DNA of 64,000 nt from Stramentimicrobium sp964433555 (GCA_964433555.1 CAYSRG010000003.1:86649-150648); one strand, 5' to 3'. Positions 50,680 to 60,803 are shown, counted from the stretch's first letter. Notes: generated by a model from the sequence alone, not told the origin. A program made the numbers and translations.

Positions 50680-51498
50680 TCAGATACTCCTTCCAACCAA
50701 GTTACTGAATGAAAACAATCGAAGCACCTCAAAATAATTTTCGGATTCAAAAACAACATTCGTTGCAGAAATTTGCCTTACCCCGGGATAGAAAGATATT
50801 CTGAAAGAATGTGCATGATTTTTAAATGATAATTCTACTTTAAAGTATTTGGGCAAATCTATTTGACACTTATTAAGATCACTTCTTAATGCCAATTCCA
50901 CTCCTTCTTTAATCTCCTTAACAGATCGTTGTGGATGGATACTGGTAACTGAATTTCCTCTCCCAGTATTTACAACAACAGTATGAATATTTTTATTCAG
51001 AGCAAGAGCTTCTTTGCAAATACCTTCATCGCCACTTAAAAAAACCAATGGCACACCAACAGTGGCAGCAGCATAGCTAAAAATGAAACATTCACTGGCT
51101 AACCTTTCATTGACTTTAATATAGTTGTAAGTTGCTGAACTCATAGTATGGGATAAAGGATTGGTATCTGATCCGCCACAAGAGTGATAGCCAATAAAAA
51201 TTAAAGCATCAAAAGATTTGTCTAATTCCTGAACCATGGAAAAAGGGTGTCCACTCCATCCCCGTATCAAAGTTACGTTTGGTGGAAGCTTCTCAGCTAT
51301 TATATTTCTTCCACTCCCGTGAGCATCTTTAACATAAATAACCCGAGCTCCTCCCTTAGTGGCTCCTTCGCAGGCAGCATTTACCTCCTCAGTCATTCGT
51401 TTTCTATAATCTTGATAATCAGGTTGTGTTTTGGTCGTTTCGTCCCGACTGGCAACACCGGTAATTCCTTCGATATCAGCACTAATATAGACTTTCAT
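50680..51498 (-). CDS. M55-family D-aminopeptidase (DppA-like)
   Basis: This 272-residue zinc peptidase begins MKVYISADIEGITGVASRDE, with the D and E metal ligands of family M55, and has IFIGYHSCGGSDTNPLSHTM with a further ligand and the active-site region. B. subtilis DppA, the model of the family, removes D-amino acids such as D-Ala from peptides and forms decamers. It is 69 bp downstream of the P1 peptidase gene and 81 bp upstream of iadA in transcription order. A strong AAGAGGT ribosome site is present. The D-peptide role is known for the family but not shown here. Confidence 0.9.
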   Translation of the reverse strand: MKVYISADIEGITGVASRDETTKTQPDYQDYRKRMTEEVNAACEGATKGGARVIYVKDAHGSGRNIIAEKLPPNVTLIRGWSGHPFSMVQELDKSFDALIFIGYHSCGGSDTNPLSHTMSSATYNYIKVNERLASECFIFSYAAATVGVPLVFLSGDEGICKEALALNKNIHTVVVNTGRGNSVTSIHPQRSVKEIKEGVELALRSDLNKCQIDLPKYFKVELSFKNHAHSFRISFYPGVRQISATNVVFESENYFEVLRLFSFSNLVGRSI

Positions 51499-51567
51499 AT
51501 AAGACCTCTTTTAATCTCCTTAATGGTTGACTAATTTTTCAATATTTTTTAATGTTTGTTTATAAAC

Positions 51568-52761
51568 TCATTTTTCTGATTTCCAGGGAAGGATTTTGGA
51601 ATGCAAATCCAGCATGTTATACTTTTCCAGAATTTTTTTTACCTTTTCAACATCGATTGCTTCACGTTTTCTCCCATCCAATCCGACTACAGTTACCGCT
51701 TTTAAAATAGCGTTATAAATAGCCTCTTCTGTCGCTTCCTGTATAGCTGTAAATAATGGATTCATTGCTTCATTAGATAATAATCTGAGCTCTTGTGTTA
51801 TACAATTTGGGATATCACATTTGCGATTAGTTGTGGAAAATGCAATAACAAAATCTCCACTTTTATGACTGGATATAGCTCCTGTCCGAGCCATACCTAA
51901 TATAGCTCTTTTGGCTAATCTCTTTAAATTATGGGTACATAAAGGAGCATCTGTTGCCACTATGATCATACATGAACCATCTATATCGGTATAATAAGGA
52001 ATGTCTTGACTAAAAGAAAAACAATTTAACTCTCTTCCTACAGGTGCACCATTAATGGTCAGTATGCCACCAAAATTTGTCTGAACAAGAATTCCGACCG
52101 TATAAAAACCATCTTTCTCGGGAAGGATTCTGGAAGAGGTACCAATACCGCCTTTCCAGCCAAAAGTAGAGGTACCCGTACCAGCACCAACTACTCCTTC
52201 ATCAACTGGACCTGAACAGGAATTCTTGATCGCCTTAAATAAATGGCTTCTTTTTACTGGCCTTGAGCGACTATCATTTAAAAAGCTCATATTAGTATCT
52301 CCAACAACAGGATTAACAGAAGTAACTGCTTCATTTCCTGGCAACTTTAAGATATATTCAACAATGCTATCAGCTACTACTGGCACATTGCAGGTATCAG
52401 TTAATGCAATAGGAGTTTCAATGTTTCCCACCTCTTCAATCTGACCTATACCTGTCATTTTCCCAAAACCGTTGTAAATGTAAACCGCTGCTTCAACCTT
52501 ATTTTGGAAGAGATTTCCTTCATGAGGAATTACCACTGTAACTCCACTTCTAATTTTTCTTCCTTTCCAGACAGTTTCATGCCCAACCAAAACTCCTTTT
52601 ACGTCCGTAATTGCATTCCATTGACCTGGTTTATAAATTCCTACCTCAATTCCAATATCACGTGCCCTGGGTCTTCTATTAGTTGCTAATATTATTTTTT
52701 GAGGACGTGATTGAGTATTCTTTTTTGAAATTTGTACAGATACTTTTTTCTCCTGAAACAT
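51568..52761 (-). CDS. P1-family (DmpA/BapA-type) Ntn-hydrolase peptidase
   Basis: This 397-residue protein belongs to the self-processing P1 peptidases. It has DIGIEVGIYKPGQWNAITDV near the start, CNVPVVADSIVEYILKL and the self-cleavage/catalytic region VVGAGTGTSTFGWKGGIGTS with SSR, where the serine after GT would become the N-terminal nucleophile. Family enzymes release D- or beta-amino acids or N-terminal residues from amides and esters. It is between the M55 gene and the asparaginase-like gene, all on the minus strand. The GAGGG ribosome site supports ATG 52761. Confidence 0.88.
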   Translation of the reverse strand: MFQEKKVSVQISKKNTQSRPQKIILATNRRPRARDIGIEVGIYKPGQWNAITDVKGVLVGHETVWKGRKIRSGVTVVIPHEGNLFQNKVEAAVYIYNGFGKMTGIGQIEEVGNIETPIALTDTCNVPVVADSIVEYILKLPGNEAVTSVNPVVGDTNMSFLNDSRSRPVKRSHLFKAIKNSCSGPVDEGVVGAGTGTSTFGWKGGIGTSSRILPEKDGFYTVGILVQTNFGGILTINGAPVGRELNCFSFSQDIPYYTDIDGSCMIIVATDAPLCTHNLKRLAKRAILGMARTGAISSHKSGDFVIAFSTTNRKCDIPNCITQELRLLSNEAMNPLFTAIQEATEEAIYNAILKAVTVVGLDGRKREAIDVEKVKKILEKYNMLDLHSKILPWKSEK

Positions 52762-53000
52762 TATTTTTAGTCCCTCTAAAATTAATTTACCTGATATGGA
52801 GTAAAACTTTTTGTTAATAAAAACAAATTTGTCTCATAATAACTATATTAAAACAGCACAGCTAAAACCTTTCCTATAAAATATGTTTGAATAATTACCC
52901 TTTTAAATTCAGTATCATTTTATTAATAATAAGCTATTTCTTTCATTATTCTTTTATTTTCATGTATTTCCATGTCAAATGCAGAAGACCATAGCTTAAA

Positions 53001-53942
53001 TCATTCTTCCAATAAATAATCCCCCTGTAATAGTTGGTTCCCCTGCCCATCTGCAAATGCAAATACAAAACCCTTTTTTAAAGCACATGCGCCAACTTCC
53101 CCTTTTTTATTCATTGCTAAAAAACAAATCTGACGTGTATTATTATAATAATTTTTTCCCTTAATTCGTTGAACTGCAAATTTACAAGCCTCTTTTGGAG
53201 AATAGCCCTCTCGCATCTTTTCGACAATTAGAAAACTACCAACAGCTTTCATGGATATCTCACCAAAACCGGTCGAACAAGCTCCACCTACCTCATTATC
53301 CACGAATAAAGCAGCACCAATGATCGGTGAATCACCTACTCTGCCATACAAAGAAAATTTAATCCCACTCGTGGAAACTCCGCCACTCATATTTCCTTTA
53401 TTATCAATTGCTAAAAGTCCTATCGTATCATGATTCTCTTTTTCGTCTAAAGCCATTTCTTGCTCTTTCTTCCATTCCTCCCAAGCTTCCTCTGCTTTCG
53501 GTGTTAGAAGTCTTTGTCTTTTAAATCCATTCCTTGATGCAAAATTAAGGGCACCTTCTCCAACCAGCATGACATGTGGCGTCTTCTCCATGACCAATCT
53601 GGCAACTGAAATAGGATTTTTAACTTCTTTTAGAAAAGCAACTGCGCCGGCATTGCCATTCCAGTCCATGATTGAAGCATCAAGGGTAAGATTGCCTTCA
53701 GCATCAGGATACCCACCAAATCCTACTGAGGTTACATTCGGATCATTTTCGGCAACATTAATTCCAAACTCAACAGCATCGAGAGAAGATTTACCATTCA
53801 TCATTGCGTTAATGGCAATTTCAGTAGCCTTATAGCCATGCGCCCAAGTAGATATACACAATGGTCCTGGTACGTTTTTTATTATTCCTCCCCTTTTTTT
53901 AAGTGAACCTACATTGGTTAAACTCTGATTTTCCTCTATCAT
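53001..53942 (-). CDS. Isoaspartyl peptidase/L-asparaginase (AGA/IaaA family)
   Basis: This 313-residue Ntn-hydrolase has the family start (NVPGPLCISTWAHGYKATEI), VAENDPNVTSVGFGGYPDAE, and the autocleavage/nucleophile motif KENHDTIGLLAIDNKGNMSG, where the Thr after Asp is the catalytic residue. Then follow VGDSPIIGAALFVDNEVGGA and CSTGFGEI for substrate binding. It cleaves asparagine, beta-aspartyl peptides or glycosylasparagine side chains. It complements IadA nearby, giving two independent beta-aspartyl hydrolases. The ribosome site is rather distant from ATG 53942, so the true start could differ slightly. Confidence 0.88.
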   Translation of the reverse strand: MIEENQSLTNVGSLKKRGGIIKNVPGPLCISTWAHGYKATEIAINAMMNGKSSLDAVEFGINVAENDPNVTSVGFGGYPDAEGNLTLDASIMDWNGNAGAVAFLKEVKNPISVARLVMEKTPHVMLVGEGALNFASRNGFKRQRLLTPKAEEAWEEWKKEQEMALDEKENHDTIGLLAIDNKGNMSGGVSTSGIKFSLYGRVGDSPIIGAALFVDNEVGGACSTGFGEISMKAVGSFLIVEKMREGYSPKEACKFAVQRIKGKNYYNNTRQICFLAMNKKGEVGACALKKGFVFAFADGQGNQLLQGDYLLEE

Positions 53943-54123
53943 TTTATTATCTGATTCAATTCCTTTCTTCCATTTTTTTTAGATCAATTAAAAATCTCTA
54001 AAATTACATTCTACATCTAAGAATAAATTTTATATCCTATTCTTACTGTCTGTTGCAAACCACTATCAATTGATGGTATTAATGAAAATAAATCTTTCTC
54101 CTCTTATATTCATCAATTCATTA

Positions 54124-55176
54124 TCAATGAATAGTCTCCCCAAAAAAGCGCAGAAGATTTCCACCTATAATCTTTATAACATCACCTTTGCTATAACCAC
54201 GGCTTAACAATTCTGCCGTTAGTCTGCTGCATTGTGAATGACCTTTTATGCAATCATATTTCTGATGGGGAATTTTCTTTGAAAAGTCTCTCATTTCATC
54301 ACAAAAGTCAAAACCAAATCCGATATGGTCTATTCCAACCAGTTTATTAATATAATTAATATGATTTGCAAGATCTTTTTCGTTCAGGCTTTCTTGATCG
54401 GAGTAGCCCACAAAACTACTGCATACATTCATTCCCATTACACCTCCCCGGGAGGCTAAAACCTGAATTTGTCTGTCTGTAAGATTACGCATCGAAAAAG
54501 TAATACTCCGACAATTGGAATGGGAAGCCATAACCGGACCATCATACAAAGCGAAAAGATCTTCTACACCTTCATCGTTAAGATGGCTGATATCAAGATA
54601 CATTCCCAACCGAAGGGCTTCTTTTATCACGCTTACTCCAAAGTTTGTAAGGCCTCCCTTTTTGCCTTCTTCTACTTGATTGAAAAAACATCCATCAGCT
54701 GCATAGTTTCGTCGGCTCCAGGTTAAACCAAGTCCACGAACTCCCAATTCAAAGAAAATTCTTAGAAGAGACAGATCATTTCCAATCGGTTCAAGTCCTT
54801 CGAATGAAAGAAGTATCGCAATTTCACCCTTCTCTTTTGCCTGCTCAATCTCTTTTGTATTCCGGCAAAGAGAGAAAAGCTTTGGGCTTTCTTCCATTTC
54901 CGAATAAAGTGCACTGATATAATCCAAGGCTTTCCGAAGTCCCATTTCCGGTAAAAATTCATTAGAAATAAAAAGAGAAGAAACAATTAGATCTATGCCT
55001 CCAGCCTTTAAAGATGGAAGATACTCCTTCTCAATTACTTGGGTTTTCCCTTTAAGACGTTTTGCAAAAACAAGGGGAAGTAAATCAAAATGAGCATCTA
55101 CAACAAAATTACTATTATGAAGTTGCGATGCCTGTTTCATGTTGAAAATTTCATCTTTTTCCTGAATATTCTTCAT
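54124..55176 (-). CDS. M19 (renal-type) membrane dipeptidase family protein
   Basis: This 350-residue zinc enzyme has all M19 marks: the first HxD in FVVDAHFDLLPLVFAKR, the bridging glutamate in LLSFEGLEPIGNDLSLLRIF, the histidine in MYLDISHLNDEGVEDLF, a second in VMASHSNCRSITFSMRNLTD and the aspartate in GIDHIGFGFDFCDE. M19 dipeptidases are notable for cleaving dipeptides with a D-residue at the C-terminal side. It has no signal peptide and should be cytoplasmic, consistent with use of imported peptides. It is 175 bp downstream of the M24 gene and 180 bp upstream of the asparaginase-like gene. Confidence 0.9.
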   Translation of the reverse strand: MKNIQEKDEIFNMKQASQLHNSNFVVDAHFDLLPLVFAKRLKGKTQVIEKEYLPSLKAGGIDLIVSSLFISNEFLPEMGLRKALDYISALYSEMEESPKLFSLCRNTKEIEQAKEKGEIAILLSFEGLEPIGNDLSLLRIFFELGVRGLGLTWSRRNYAADGCFFNQVEEGKKGGLTNFGVSVIKEALRLGMYLDISHLNDEGVEDLFALYDGPVMASHSNCRSITFSMRNLTDRQIQVLASRGGVMGMNVCSSFVGYSDQESLNEKDLANHINYINKLVGIDHIGFGFDFCDEMRDFSKKIPHQKYDCIKGHSQCSRLTAELLSRGYSKGDVIKIIGGNLLRFFGETIH

Positions 55177-55351
55177 GCATCATTTACCTCATGTCATGTT
55201 ATGTAATAATATATTTAAAAATCCTATTTCATATACTACAAATCCCATACAAAAAATGATTAATAATAAATATAAAATGAGTATTTTTCTTAATTTTACT
55301 GTATCTCTTTAACTTGAAATTAAGCAAGGTTTTATATAATTGCTATACATA

Positions 55352-56632
55352 TTAGATTAAATAGAATTCCGCCTGTCTCCCATTTAAAGTATGGCATCCG
55401 TCTTTAGTAAAGATGACTGCCTCTTCCATGCCAAATCTGACATTCTGGTCATGCCACTCTTCTATTAATTTTTCACTGCTCAACTCCATAGCAAAAGCAT
55501 AGTTATGCTTCATAAGCGTTTTGCCTCTGGGCAGGGGATTCTCCTGCTCCCATGGCAATCCAATCAGTGGTCCTGGCTGATGGAGAAATAGTCCCAAAGA
55601 ATGTGAATATATCCGGGGACGTAAAATGCCTTCCCTGTGAGCCTTTTTAAGAATATTTTGTTGTAATTCATTCCCTGAAATATTTTCTTTAAATTCATCC
55701 ATGAAAATTTCTTGCAATTGATTGGTTTGAGTCATAAGAGATCGAAGTCCTGCCGGGGCATCTGTTTCACCTCTCTTCAAAACATAAGCAAGGTGTTGAT
55801 TATCCGAGTTCAGTCGTAGGTACTTAATTCCAACATCACAGTGAATGACATCTCCAGGTAAAATTATATTTTTATCATGTTTTGTAATCTCTGTTTCATT
55901 TCTGATAACATTAAAATGGGGATTAAAAGGTAAATCCAATCCCAAATCAACTGCATTTTGCCAATAATGCCACTTCAAATCATCTACTGTAGTAACTCCC
56001 GGAGTAATTGTTTCGCGACTAAAACATTCAGCAATTATATAATGGGCAATCTTTATAACGTGCTGAAAAATATTGATTTCACTGTCGGTTAAGGTTGCAC
56101 TCCATCGTATTGCTGCTTCCTCGGCACTTACCAGGCGTATGGAGTATTTCTCTGGAAGCTTGCTTTTAAGTTGCTGGTATAGATTATGGGTAAGACCTCC
56201 GCCACACCACTTCTCACTGCCTATATTAATCCCAATACGTCTGGGATCTCGTTTCTTAACCAGATCTAGCAGAACTGCCCATTGTTCTTCTTCCAGTTGT
56301 CCGATATAAGGCCGTTGGTATAAATCTTTGGTATCAGTGCCAGATACATTGTACTTTTCTATCTTTCCATTCCCCTGGTCAATAAAAATCAACATCTGCA
56401 GAATAGGACTCCAACAATCTAAGGGAATCATAGTCCTGTAAATAGGATCAAGATTGTCCTCCTGGCAAAGAATAATCCACATATCAATATCAGCATCTTT
56501 CATAGCTAAAGGCAATATTATTCCTAAACGATCTTCCAGTAATCCTTTAATTAGTTCTGCCCGTTTTTTTATAGGCAGAATATCCGGGACACAATATTTA
56601 CCTATTTTTCTAATATCAGCTCGTTCAAACAT
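55352..56632 (-). CDS. M24-family Xaa-Pro peptidase-like protein
   Basis: This 426-residue pita-bread protein has the metal site as expected: GDVIHCDVGIKYLRLNSDNQ provides two aspartates, YSHSLGLFLHQPGPLIGLPW the histidine and substrate histidine, YAFAMELSSEKLIEEW the first glutamate and FGMEEAVIFTKDGC the second. The N-terminal 180 residues are the prolidase-type domain. M24 enzymes remove N-terminal residues or split Xaa-Pro bonds. It follows the oppF gene by 150 bp, linking import to hydrolysis. A strong AAGGAG ribosome site supports ATG 56632. Confidence 0.88.
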   Translation of the reverse strand: MFERADIRKIGKYCVPDILPIKKRAELIKGLLEDRLGIILPLAMKDADIDMWIILCQEDNLDPIYRTMIPLDCWSPILQMLIFIDQGNGKIEKYNVSGTDTKDLYQRPYIGQLEEEQWAVLLDLVKKRDPRRIGINIGSEKWCGGGLTHNLYQQLKSKLPEKYSIRLVSAEEAAIRWSATLTDSEINIFQHVIKIAHYIIAECFSRETITPGVTTVDDLKWHYWQNAVDLGLDLPFNPHFNVIRNETEITKHDKNIILPGDVIHCDVGIKYLRLNSDNQHLAYVLKRGETDAPAGLRSLMTQTNQLQEIFMDEFKENISGNELQQNILKKAHREGILRPRIYSHSLGLFLHQPGPLIGLPWEQENPLPRGKTLMKHNYAFAMELSSEKLIEEWHDQNVRFGMEEAVIFTKDGCHTLNGRQAEFYLI

Positions 56633-56782
56633 TATATCTCCTTACCATATTTATTATTTAGCTTTTTAAATAGATATTATAATGATTTGTCCTTTCCTTG
56701 ACTTTTATATTCATTCAGTTAGTTCATGTTTTCTGAATTAAATAAAGACTTTTATCCTTTTAAAAAGTGCTTAGTAAAAACT

Positions 56783-57745
56783 TTACTCACAATACCTGGT
56801 GCACATTACAAAATGGCCATTCCCAATATTGATTAATTGATCTTCCATATAATCACATACTGGTTTCACAAACTTGCATCGGGTTTTAAATGTACAACCG
56901 GTAATTTTATTCAAGGGGCTAGGTATCTCTCCTTCAATCGGAATTTCCTTTCTCTCCCGTTCTTTTCGTGGATTGGGGATAGGAATAGAAGATAAAAGGG
57001 CTTGGGTATACGGGTGCTTCGGATTTTTAAATAGCTCTTCTTTCCCTGCTAATTCAACTAATTTCCCCATATACATGACGCCAACACGAGTGCTGATATA
57101 TTTAACCATAGATAAATCATGGGCAATAAATAGATAGGTCAGTCCAAATTTATTCTGTAATTCGTTGAGCAAATTAACAATCTGTCCCTGAATCGACACA
57201 TCAAGTGCTGATATGGGTTCATCGCAGATAATAAATTTTGGCCCCACCGCTAAAGCACGGGCAATGGCCAACCGTTGTCTCTGACCTCCTGAAAATTCAT
57301 GAGGATAACGGGTAATATATTCAGGAGTCAGCCCTACTAATTCCAACATTTCTATCACTTTTTGTTCTTGTGTTTTTTTTGTTCCAATTTTATGTATTTC
57401 CAATCCTTCACTAACCAGCTCCTTAACCATCATTCTTGGATTTAAAGAAGAATAAGGGTCTTGGAAAATCATTTGCATATGAAGCATAAAAGACCTCATA
57501 TCCTTTTTATCCATTCTCGATATATCTTTCCCCTCAAAAATCACCTGTCCATTTGTTGGTTTGTAAATTCCTTTAATCGTCCGGCCTAAAGTAGATTTTC
57601 CACATCCCGATTCACCGACAAGCCCAAAAGTCTCACCTTTATATATGTCAATATTAATATTATCTACAGCATGAAGAACTCTATTGCCAGAAAGGTAAAA
57701 GTATTTTTTTAACTTTTTTACCTCTACTATTTTTTCCTTCATCAT
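56783..57745 (-). CDS. oppF: Peptide ABC transporter ATPase, OppF/DppF type
   Basis: This 320-residue ATPase has VGESGCGKSTLGRTIKGIYK (Walker A), MQMIFQDPYSSLNPRMMVKE, the SGGQRQRLAIARALAV signature and ICDEPISALDVSIQGQIVNL (Walker B). The C-terminal oligopeptide-binding extension ends with the cysteine-rich CTFKTRCKFVKPVCDYMEDQ, which in this family can hold an Fe-S cluster. It pairs with OppD, whose stop overlaps its start by 4 bp (ATGATG). The two ATPases power import of peptides through OppB and OppC. Whether oligo- or dipeptides are carried is not decided by the sequence. Confidence 0.93.
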   Translation of the reverse strand: MMKEKIVEVKKLKKYFYLSGNRVLHAVDNINIDIYKGETFGLVGESGCGKSTLGRTIKGIYKPTNGQVIFEGKDISRMDKKDMRSFMLHMQMIFQDPYSSLNPRMMVKELVSEGLEIHKIGTKKTQEQKVIEMLELVGLTPEYITRYPHEFSGGQRQRLAIARALAVGPKFIICDEPISALDVSIQGQIVNLLNELQNKFGLTYLFIAHDLSMVKYISTRVGVMYMGKLVELAGKEELFKNPKHPYTQALLSSIPIPNPRKERERKEIPIEGEIPSPLNKITGCTFKTRCKFVKPVCDYMEDQLINIGNGHFVMCTRYCE

Positions 57746-58767
57746 ACTCTTCCTTCTCTTTCCTTAAAGTGCTCTAATTGTCTTAATGCTTTTTTGTGAT
57801 ATAACCAGCAGAATACCCTGCTATTATTTTTTAAATACAGGTATTTGGGAATTTTTTCTTTACAAATTTGCATTGTGTAATCACAACGATCGGCGAACGG
57901 GCAACCTGGTGGTATATTCAAGAGAAAAGGCGGAGTCCCATCAATGGTTCTCAATTTTTGATCTTCATTATCAGCTAAGCTTGGCACAGCTTTTAATAAA
58001 CTGGCTGTATAGGGATGCCTAGGCTGGTAATATATCTGATTTACTTCACCCTCCTCTATCACTCTTCCGGCATACATCACAGCAACACGATCAGCAATTC
58101 CGGCGACAACTCCAAAATCATGCGTAATTAAAATGATAGCTGTCCCAAATTTTGTCTTAAGTTCCTTTAGCATACGAAATATCTGAGATTGGATCGTCAC
58201 ATCCAACGCTGTAGTTGGTTCATCAGCAATCATAATATCCGGACGATTAGCCATTGCTATAGCTATCATGACACGCTGTTTCATTCCACCAGAAAGTTCA
58301 TGGGGGTACTGTCTAACCCGTACTTCTGGCTCTGGTATCCCTACCAGACCCATTAACTCGATGGCTCGCTCTCTGCTTTGCTTTCGGCTCATATCAGTAT
58401 GTTGATGAAGGATTTCTCTAATCTGATTCCCTACTGTCATCGTTGGATTCAGAGAGGTCATTGGATCCTGGAAGACCATCGAAATTTGCGCACCACATAT
58501 CTTGCTCATTTCTTTCGTATTTAATTTCAATAAATCTTTGTCTTTAAAATTTATTTGACCACTTTTTATCTCTCCCGGAGGAATGGGTGTAAGACCTAAT
58601 ATGGCTTGGGTTGAAACACTCTTACCACTTCCTGACTCACCAACGATAGCAAGTACTTCGCCTTTTCCCAAAGAGAAATCTACCTCTTGAACTGCTGTTA
58701 CCTCTCCTATATAAGTATGAAAAGAGATGGTCAGATTTTGTACATCCAATAAGTTTGTTTTTTTCAC
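57742..58767 (-). CDS. oppD: Peptide ABC transporter ATPase, OppD/DppD type
   Basis: This 341-residue ATPase has VGESGSGKSVSTQAILGLTP (Walker A), SMVFQDPMTSLNPTMTVGNQ, ELSGGMKQRVMIAIAMANRP (signature) and IADEPTTALDVTIQSQIFRM (Walker B), with a C-terminal extension containing PPGCPFADRCDYTMQICKEK. The start is GTG 58767 with a good AAAGGAG ribosome site 14 bp after oppC. It forms the nucleotide-binding pair with OppF. All key motifs are intact. Confidence 0.93.
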   Translation of the reverse strand: MKKTNLLDVQNLTISFHTYIGEVTAVQEVDFSLGKGEVLAIVGESGSGKSVSTQAILGLTPIPPGEIKSGQINFKDKDLLKLNTKEMSKICGAQISMVFQDPMTSLNPTMTVGNQIREILHQHTDMSRKQSRERAIELMGLVGIPEPEVRVRQYPHELSGGMKQRVMIAIAMANRPDIMIADEPTTALDVTIQSQIFRMLKELKTKFGTAIILITHDFGVVAGIADRVAVMYAGRVIEEGEVNQIYYQPRHPYTASLLKAVPSLADNEDQKLRTIDGTPPFLLNIPPGCPFADRCDYTMQICKEKIPKYLYLKNNSRVFCWLYHKKALRQLEHFKEREGRV

Positions 58768-58780
58768 TTAAACATCTCCT

Positions 58781-59701
58781 TTATACCCGCATCTTTGGGT
58801 CAATAGCATCACGAAGTCCATCTCCAATTAATTGTAACGATAACATTGTTAAACTGATAAATATTGCAGGAATAAAAAGCATATAGGGGTAGTAATGCAT
58901 TTCAGCAATACCATTAGCCACCATAATACCCCAAGAAGTTAACGGTGGTTGTATCCCAATTCCAATAAAACTTAAAAAAGCCTCACTGAAAATAGCAGTA
59001 GTTACCTGAAAAGTAGCCATTACTATCACCAAAGGTAAAACATTTGGAATGATATGCTTTCTCATTAGCCATAGGTGAGATGCACCCATTGTTTTTGCGG
59101 CAATGGCAAACTCCATATTTTTTAGTCGTAGAGTTTCTCCTCGAACCAACCTTGCCAATCCGCTCCATCCGGTAAAAGAAAAAGCAAAAATAATTGACTG
59201 AATACCCGGCCCTAGAACTACCATAAATATGGTAACCCAAATCAAGAATGGGATTGCAATTAAGATGTCAACAAAACGCATAATGATTGTATCAACCTTA
59301 CTGCTTGAAAGACCAGAAATTGAACCAATAACTATACCTATAATCGATTGGGTTAACGCCGTCACGAAAGCAATAAATAGTGACACTCTTGCACCGATCC
59401 AGATTCGGCTCCAGATATCGCGACCCAGAGCATCAGTTCCAAACCAATGCATTCTACTAGGAGTTTGATAAGTACTGATTAAATCTGTTTTAGAGTATTC
59501 ATAAGGTACAATCAAAGGACCAATAATTGCAAAAATAATAAAGAAGGTAATTAAAACAGCACCAATTAATGCTGGCTTGTTTTTCTTAAAACGATGCCAA
59601 ACATCATCCCAGAAACCTATTGTCTCACTTGGCAAAGTTGACCTAACTTTATCGACTCTCTTATTTAGGGGAGTAAACAATCTTTGTTCGTTGTCATGCA
59701 T
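58781..59701 (-). CDS. oppC: Peptide ABC transporter permease, OppC/DppC type
   Basis: This permease has about six membrane helices, an N-terminal cytoplasmic segment (FWDDVWHRFKKNKPALIGAV is the classic OppC start), and the EAA loop region FAIAAKTMGASHLWLMRKHI with IPNVLPLVIV that contacts the ATPases. I take the start at ATG 59701, preceded by GAGG, giving 306 residues. The longer frame from 59770 would overlap oppB by 56 bp and adds 23 residues that lack family similarity. The oppB stop overlaps the ribosome site, which suggests coupled translation. Confidence 0.92.
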   Translation of the reverse strand: MHDNEQRLFTPLNKRVDKVRSTLPSETIGFWDDVWHRFKKNKPALIGAVLITFFIIFAIIGPLIVPYEYSKTDLISTYQTPSRMHWFGTDALGRDIWSRIWIGARVSLFIAFVTALTQSIIGIVIGSISGLSSSKVDTIIMRFVDILIAIPFLIWVTIFMVVLGPGIQSIIFAFSFTGWSGLARLVRGETLRLKNMEFAIAAKTMGASHLWLMRKHIIPNVLPLVIVMATFQVTTAIFSEAFLSFIGIGIQPPLTSWGIMVANGIAEMHYYPYMLFIPAIFISLTMLSLQLIGDGLRDAIDPKMRV

Positions 59702-59714
59702 AGAATGTTTTACC

Positions 59715-60638
59715 TCATTTCCGAGTAGTAATACGTACTCGTGGATCAATAATTCCATATACAAAATCAATCACCAAGTTGATCACAATTAGGAAAAATC
59801 CAAAGAACAGAGTTAATCCCATTACCATTGTATAATCGAGATTTTGTATTGACATAACATAATGACGTCCCAAGCCCGGGATGGCAAATATGGATTCAAT
59901 TATGAATGATCCTGTTAAAACCCGAGCGACTGCTGGACCTAATATGGTCAAAATAGGGAATAAAGCATTACGGATTTGGTGTTTAATAACGATTTGCGTC
60001 TTGCTTAAACCTTTTGATTTTGCTGTTTTAATGTAATCAGCATTAATTATTTCCAGCATACTTGCCCGCATATATCTGGCTAACACAGCCAATGTACCCA
60101 GACTCAAGGCAAAAGAGGGCATGATTGTGTGCCTAAAACTTTCATAGCGAGCAACTGGCAAAATTTTTAAATAAACGCCAAGAAAATACTGAAGTAGTGC
60201 AGCAAAAACAAAACTGGGTACCGAAATCCCGATAAGTACTAAAATTACGGTCAGATAATCCAGTGGTTTCCCCCTGTTCAAAGCAGAAACAATTCCAAAA
60301 AAGATTCCAGAAAAGATTGATATTACCATTGCCCGTATTCCCAGATCCATCGACTTAGGAAATGCGTCTCTGATGATATCATTAACTCTATGCCCACGTT
60401 TTGCTAGAGAATACCCAAAATCACCATGAAGAATATTATTCATATAGATAAGATATTGTTGAGCCAGAGGTTTATCAAGACCATAATGAATTCTTAATCT
60501 TTCTTTTACTTCAGGTGCTACCGATGGACCAGCAAAAGGATCTCCCGGAACCAGTCGAACGAGAAAGAAGGTAGCTGTTGCAAGAATAAACATAGTAAGA
60601 AGGGCAACTAAAATGCGGTTAAGAATATATTTTGTCAT
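59715..60638 (-). CDS. oppB: Peptide ABC transporter permease, OppB/DppB type
   Basis: This 307-residue permease begins MTKYILNRILVALLTMFILA with the FFLVRLVPGDPFAGPS segment characteristic of DppB/OppB, followed by a periplasmic loop and helices. The EAA loop is in DYIKTAKSKGLSKTQIVIKH with QIRNALFPILTILG, and the protein ends with FIIESIFAIPGLGRHYVMSI and a last helix. It pairs with OppC to form the channel. It is separated from oppA by 165 bp containing a strong hairpin, so it may be transcribed at a lower level than the binding protein. Confidence 0.93.
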   Translation of the reverse strand: MTKYILNRILVALLTMFILATATFFLVRLVPGDPFAGPSVAPEVKERLRIHYGLDKPLAQQYLIYMNNILHGDFGYSLAKRGHRVNDIIRDAFPKSMDLGIRAMVISIFSGIFFGIVSALNRGKPLDYLTVILVLIGISVPSFVFAALLQYFLGVYLKILPVARYESFRHTIMPSFALSLGTLAVLARYMRASMLEIINADYIKTAKSKGLSKTQIVIKHQIRNALFPILTILGPAVARVLTGSFIIESIFAIPGLGRHYVMSIQNLDYTMVMGLTLFFGFFLIVINLVIDFVYGIIDPRVRITTRK

Positions 60639-60743
60639 TATGTTTTAGTCTTCCTGCTTTCAATAAATTAGTTAATCTAATTCTCATTTCTTTCCAATTT
60701 GATCTTTGTTCATAAAAGAAGGTTAATTCTACAAGGAAAGAAC

Positions 60744-60778
60744 GTTAGGAGCTGCTGTTCAATCAAGCAGCTCCTAAC
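60744..60778 (-). terminator. Intercistronic hairpin between oppA and oppB
   Basis: GTTAGGAGCTGCT pairs perfectly with AGCAGCTCCTAAC (13 bp, 9-base loop). It lies just after the oppA stop and before oppB. Such hairpins usually cause partial termination or protect the message, so more binding protein than permease is made. A weak T-rich run follows on the minus strand. Confidence 0.75.
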
Positions 60779-60803
60779 TAATTCCTCTAACAACAAATTC
60801 AGG

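Noticed and set aside
59702..59770. Longer oppC start giving 23 extra residues
   Set aside because: It overlaps oppB, has no ribosome site and adds hydrophobic sequence unlike OppC; ATG 59701 has GAGG upstream.
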